Shown here one piece after another: positions 61,505 through 64,000 of a DNA stretch of 64,000 nucleotides. Location: NCBI RefSeq assembly GCF_012974865.1, contig NZ_CP043633.1, forward strand, positions 620,001-684,000, in the 5' to 3' direction. The DNA comes from Nonlabens sp. Ci31 (GTDB lineage: Bacteria > Bacteroidota > Bacteroidia > Flavobacteriales > Flavobacteriaceae). How positions within the stretch are numbered: position 1 is the first letter of the stretch; each line of letters opens with the position of its first letter. The notes below the pieces were generated by a model. That model was not told the origin of the DNA, ran no database searches, and saw nothing but the letters and a program-made list of their open reading frames with translations. Position numbers and translations under genes: made by a program.

Positions 61505-61529
61505 TAAAACCGCCGAAAAGGCGGTTTTA
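61505..61529. terminator. Terminator of tRNA-Ser
   Basis: TAAAACCGCC, GAAAA loop, GGCGGTTTTA, directly beyond the tRNA 3' end on the minus strand. Confidence 0.75.
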
Positions 61530-61542
61530 GATTCACTTTTGT

Positions 61543-61626
61543 AGAGAGGAAGGGATTCGAACCCTCGAAACGTTGCCGTTTACACGCTTTCCAGGCGTGC
61601 GCCTTCGACCACTCGGCCACCTCTCT
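61543..61626 (-). tRNA. tRNA-Ser (anticodon GGA)
   Basis: Read on the minus strand: acceptor AGAGAGG pairing with CCTCTCT, D-arm with GTGGTCGAAGG, anticodon arm CACGC CTGGAAA GCGTG with anticodon GGA (reads UCC/UCU), a long variable arm typical of class II Ser tRNAs (AAACGGCAACGTTT), and T-arm GAGGGTTCGAATCCC. The CCA end is not encoded. A partial copy of its 3' end lies 185 bases downstream. Confidence 0.95.
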
Positions 61627-61692
61627 AATTATTGTTAGCGTTTGCAATAATAAGATAATATACCTATTTAAGCCAATTTTTTATCTGAAAGT

Positions 61693-62769
61693 CTATTCGG
61701 TTATTTCTCCTCTTAAGGAGGTCTCAAAGTATTTTCTAAAACTTGCTGGACTATCGGTGTGTTGCAATAAGTACATCATTTTTGCCAGTGCCGCCTCGGT
61801 GGTGATATCGTTACCAGACACCAGTCCTATTTTCTGCAGCTGTATACTGGTTTCATATTTCCCCATCGCCACTGCGCCGCCTATACACTGTGTCACATTC
61901 ACCATTCTGATGCCCTTTTCTAAAGCCTCTTTTAAAAGGTTTACAAACCATTTTTGAGTAGGAGCGTTACCACTTCCATAGGTTTCTAAAACAATACCTT
62001 CTAAACCATTGATCTGGCATATCGCTCCCACTACTTCCTCGGTAATTCCTGGAAATAGTTTTAAAACAACCACGCGATCCACAAGATCAGGTCGGTATCG
62101 CATGCGGTTGGAATCCGGTACAGGTGTTTTTTCTTGTTTCGCTTTCGCGAAAGCGGGATCATCAACCTGCCATTTCCACAATAAACTTTTATCAATATTT
62201 AAATTCACCCCACTAATCGCTAGTGGTGGGTAATTAGGCGAACTAAAGGCTTCAAAATGCTCAGCATTCATCTTTGCCGTTCTATTAGCCCGATACAATT
62301 GGTATTCAAAATAAATACAAACCTCCTTAATGATCGGCCCGTCCTGATCCTGCTCTACCGCAAGTTGCAAGCTAGTGATCAAATTCTCCTTGGCATCGGT
62401 ACGTAAATCACCTATAGGCAATTGGGAACCGGTAAGTATAATGGGCTTGGTAAGATTCTCAAACATAAAACTGAGCGTGCTACCCGTATAAGACATGGTG
62501 TCACTACCATGAAGCACCACAAAGCCGTGGTAATCATCATAATTCTTATTGATGACATCACCTAGTTTGCGCCATTCTTCTAGGTTCATGTCTGAAGAAT
62601 CTATAGGATCGTCAAAAGAAAAGGTATCTATCTCACAATCCAGCTGTTTTATTTCGGGAATATGAACAAGCAACTTTGAAAAGTCAAAAGCTCTTAAAGC
62701 TTTGGTCTCCGGGTCTTTCATCATACCGATAGTTCCACCGGTATAAATCAATAGTATTTTAGGCTTCAT
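61693..62769 (-). CDS. ansA: Type I (cytoplasmic) L-asparaginase
   Basis: 358 residues. The two catalytic Thr regions are IYTGGTIGMM (N-terminus) and VLHGSDTMSYTGS, followed by ILTGSQLPIGD, as in asparaginase I. It hydrolyses asparagine to aspartate and ammonia; there is no signal peptide, so it is cytoplasmic. A copy of the palindrome (62140-62155) lies inside the frame, coding PAFAKAK in a loop about residue 206 that seems longer than usual, so it may be an insertion tolerated in frame. The start overlaps the stop of the acyltransferase gene by 11 bases. Confidence 0.93.
   Translation of the reverse strand: MKPKILLIYTGGTIGMMKDPETKALRAFDFSKLLVHIPEIKQLDCEIDTFSFDDPIDSSDMNLEEWRKLGDVINKNYDDYHGFVVLHGSDTMSYTGSTLSFMFENLTKPIILTGSQLPIGDLRTDAKENLITSLQLAVEQDQDGPIIKEVCIYFEYQLYRANRTAKMNAEHFEAFSSPNYPPLAISGVNLNIDKSLLWKWQVDDPAFAKAKQEKTPVPDSNRMRYRPDLVDRVVVLKLFPGITEEVVGAICQINGLEGIVLETYGSGNAPTQKWFVNLLKEALEKGIRMVNVTQCIGGAVAMGKYETSIQLQKIGLVSGNDITTEAALAKMMYLLQHTDSPASFRKYFETSLRGEITE
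62140..62155. repeat. 16-bp palindrome, copy 5 (inside the asparaginase gene)
   Basis: CGCTTTCGCGAAAGCG followed by GGGAT. Here the frame differs from the copies in aroA and tyrA (it encodes PAFAKAK). Confidence 0.9.
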
Positions 62770-63889
62770 TAGTGACTGCCAGTTTTTCTTTGTTCAACAC
62801 GGGTCGTGCATACATGTTTAAGAAGCTTTCTACTGCCTTACGGTCTTCTACATTAACACGTAAACGCAACCTGCGTTCAAACTGCTGCATGTCGTGGTCT
62901 GAATAATGCGTTTTGTATTTAGAACTGTTTGTCAGTAAATCATGAGCTACATAATTAGTAGGCCAAAGCTGGTAATTGGTCTGTATTTCTCTATCCAGAT
63001 GCTGTACAATGCGTTGCAACACTTGATTGGTACTTTGCTCTTCAAGAGCTTCTATATGAAAGGGCTTTGCCGCGTGGATATGGATGTGCTTTTTCTGACC
63101 TAAGGCTCCTTTTAAAATACTATTAAAATCTTCATTTTCAGATTTGATGTATTCTTCGTCGGCTTCTTTAGCAAGTAGTTCTGGCACTTTTAAAATATCA
63201 GTCGGATCGTACTCGTAAGAAATCGACACCGGGACAATACGCAAATTGTTCAAATAACTCTCTAAACCTTCTTTGCCAGCCGCGAGAGCGATCATTTTAA
63301 GCACGCCTTGTTCGGTGATATCGTTACCATCTTTAGTACGGCCTTGACGTTGCGCTACCCATACACTTCTATTGTCTTCGTGAATTAAGGAGTTGATATA
63401 CTCGCTGAGTTTCTTGCTACTCATTAAAATTTCCCTAGGGCTAACTCCTCTTTTTACTATAAAATTACGAGTAAGACGGCTTAGTGCGTTTACAAAAGGA
63501 CGCTGTACCAGGTTATCTCCTATAGCGCTTGCTGTTCGTATCAGACCTTTATTAAAAAGGGTGAGGTTGATCAAAGAAGTATCCAGAACAATGTCTCTAT
63601 GATTTGAAATATAGAGGTAGCTCTTTTTAGGATCTAACTGATCAAAACCCGAAGTAGTAAGTCCTGCACTAGATTCTGTTAGCACGGTCTCAACCGTTCT
63701 ACAAATCACATCACGCTGAAAATCATTGATAGATTTACAAGAGAGTATGATCTTTTTTGCCTCTTCGTAGTCCATGTCTTTAAACGTGTACTGGAAAAGT
63801 GATTTTATCATGGGGTGACGCACTGCGCTCTGAAGCGCAATTTGTACTTCAGCGTCATTAAAAAACCGTATGTCGTCGTATCTATTCAA
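62759..63889 (-). CDS. 1-acyl-glycerol-phosphate acyltransferase-like protein
   Basis: 376 residues. The acyltransferase fold shows the His-Asp motif in YISNHRDIVLDTSL, then NALSRLTRNFIVKRG, SVWVAQRQGRTKDGND (the glycine/Glu-like second motif) and PVSISYEYDPTD. It probably acylates a glycerol-phosphate or lysolipid at the inner membrane, a role assigned to the PlsC-like family; the acceptor is unknown. It forms a unit with ansA (11-base overlap), a pairing I believe is common in flavobacteria. Confidence 0.83.
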   Translation of the reverse strand: MNRYDDIRFFNDAEVQIALQSAVRHPMIKSLFQYTFKDMDYEEAKKIILSCKSINDFQRDVICRTVETVLTESSAGLTTSGFDQLDPKKSYLYISNHRDIVLDTSLINLTLFNKGLIRTASAIGDNLVQRPFVNALSRLTRNFIVKRGVSPREILMSSKKLSEYINSLIHEDNRSVWVAQRQGRTKDGNDITEQGVLKMIALAAGKEGLESYLNNLRIVPVSISYEYDPTDILKVPELLAKEADEEYIKSENEDFNSILKGALGQKKHIHIHAAKPFHIEALEEQSTNQVLQRIVQHLDREIQTNYQLWPTNYVAHDLLTNSSKYKTHYSDHDMQQFERRLRLRVNVEDRKAVESFLNMYARPVLNKEKLAVTNEA

Positions 63890-63927
63890 ATCTTTGGGCT
63901 ATAAAAACAAATGTAATGATCTCCTTT

Positions 63928-64000
63928 TTATATACCGAAGACTTGGCGCGAATTTAAAGTTGTGATTTCTGCAATTTCTTTAAACTCTTTGTTATAAATC
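63928..64000 (-). CDS. 3' end of a gene entering from the right edge
   Basis: A minus-strand open frame without a start in the window reads YNKEFKEIAEITTLNSRQVF and GI then TAA at 63928. It has protein-like composition but is too short to identify. Confidence 0.35.
   Translation of the reverse strand, partial: IYNKEFKEIAEITTLNSRQVFGI

Overview
The window looks like chromosomal DNA of a gliding-type marine member of the Flavobacteriaceae (Bacteroidota). The reasons are two proteins with Por/type IX secretion C-terminal domains, a GldA gliding ABC ATPase, promoters of the Bacteroidota type TAnnTTTG just upstream of many genes, few Shine-Dalgarno sequences, AT-rich sequence, and products typical of this family (DUF3857/transglutaminase proteins, TonB-type outer membrane barrels, BLUF photoreceptor, HupE/UreJ protein). 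A 16-base palindrome that recurs five times reminds me of Nonlabens/Dokdonia-like genomes, but I cannot test that here.

Layout. 1-22.3 kb is core DNA almost entirely on the minus strand: an outer membrane receptor (partial), der, a polyprenyl diphosphate synthase, a T9SS cargo protein, an arylsulfotransferase-like lipoprotein (plus strand), rlmN, a secreted lysyl-endopeptidase-like protease, queA, aroA, a MazG-like pyrophosphohydrolase, three tandem DUF3857 proteins, dtd and rsgA. 22.9-26.8 kb is a four-gene aromatic amino acid operon (pheA, aminotransferase, tyrA, DAHP synthase/chorismate mutase) preceded by a 22-codon leader peptide packed with Phe, Tyr and Trp codons and an intrinsic terminator: a ribosome-mediated attenuator.

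27-34.6 kb mixes core and decaying accessory genes: a Cys-rich lipoprotein with a frameshifted small membrane protein, gldA, a broken PIN toxin with its antitoxin, remains of an arsenosugar-type cluster (TIGR04282 and TIGR04283 glycosyltransferases, purine nucleoside phosphorylase, broken DUF547 gene), and a second lipoprotein plus two-helix membrane protein pair. rpsO and pnp follow (35-37.8 kb). 37.8-44.1 kb is an accessory island: a third lipoprotein-like/two-helix pair, a dead IS3-type element, a truncated YiiX-like gene, an outer membrane protein, a fourth lipoprotein split by an intact IS3-family element, and about 0.9 kb of nested direct repeats.

44.2-54.4 kb is core again: rpe, a MarC protein, an S41 protease, dCMP deaminase, HupE/UreJ protein, a hybrid two-component kinase, a CBS-domain protein divergent from a BLUF photoreceptor, and an FAD oxidoreductase. 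54.8-61.6 kb is a second accessory stretch: a second copy of the intact IS that has removed the front of xseA (xseB remains), a lipocalin-like lipoprotein between two diverged repeats, an IS110-family element with a possible bridge RNA, an unknown two-gene operon, and tRNA-Ser(GGA) with a duplicated 3' end nearby. The window closes with a type I asparaginase and an acyltransferase.

Most notable: the aromatic leader peptide attenuator; the recurring lipoprotein plus small two-helix membrane protein pairs, which I suggest may be toxin/immunity pairs; the palindrome inside and between genes; and several genes caught in decay.
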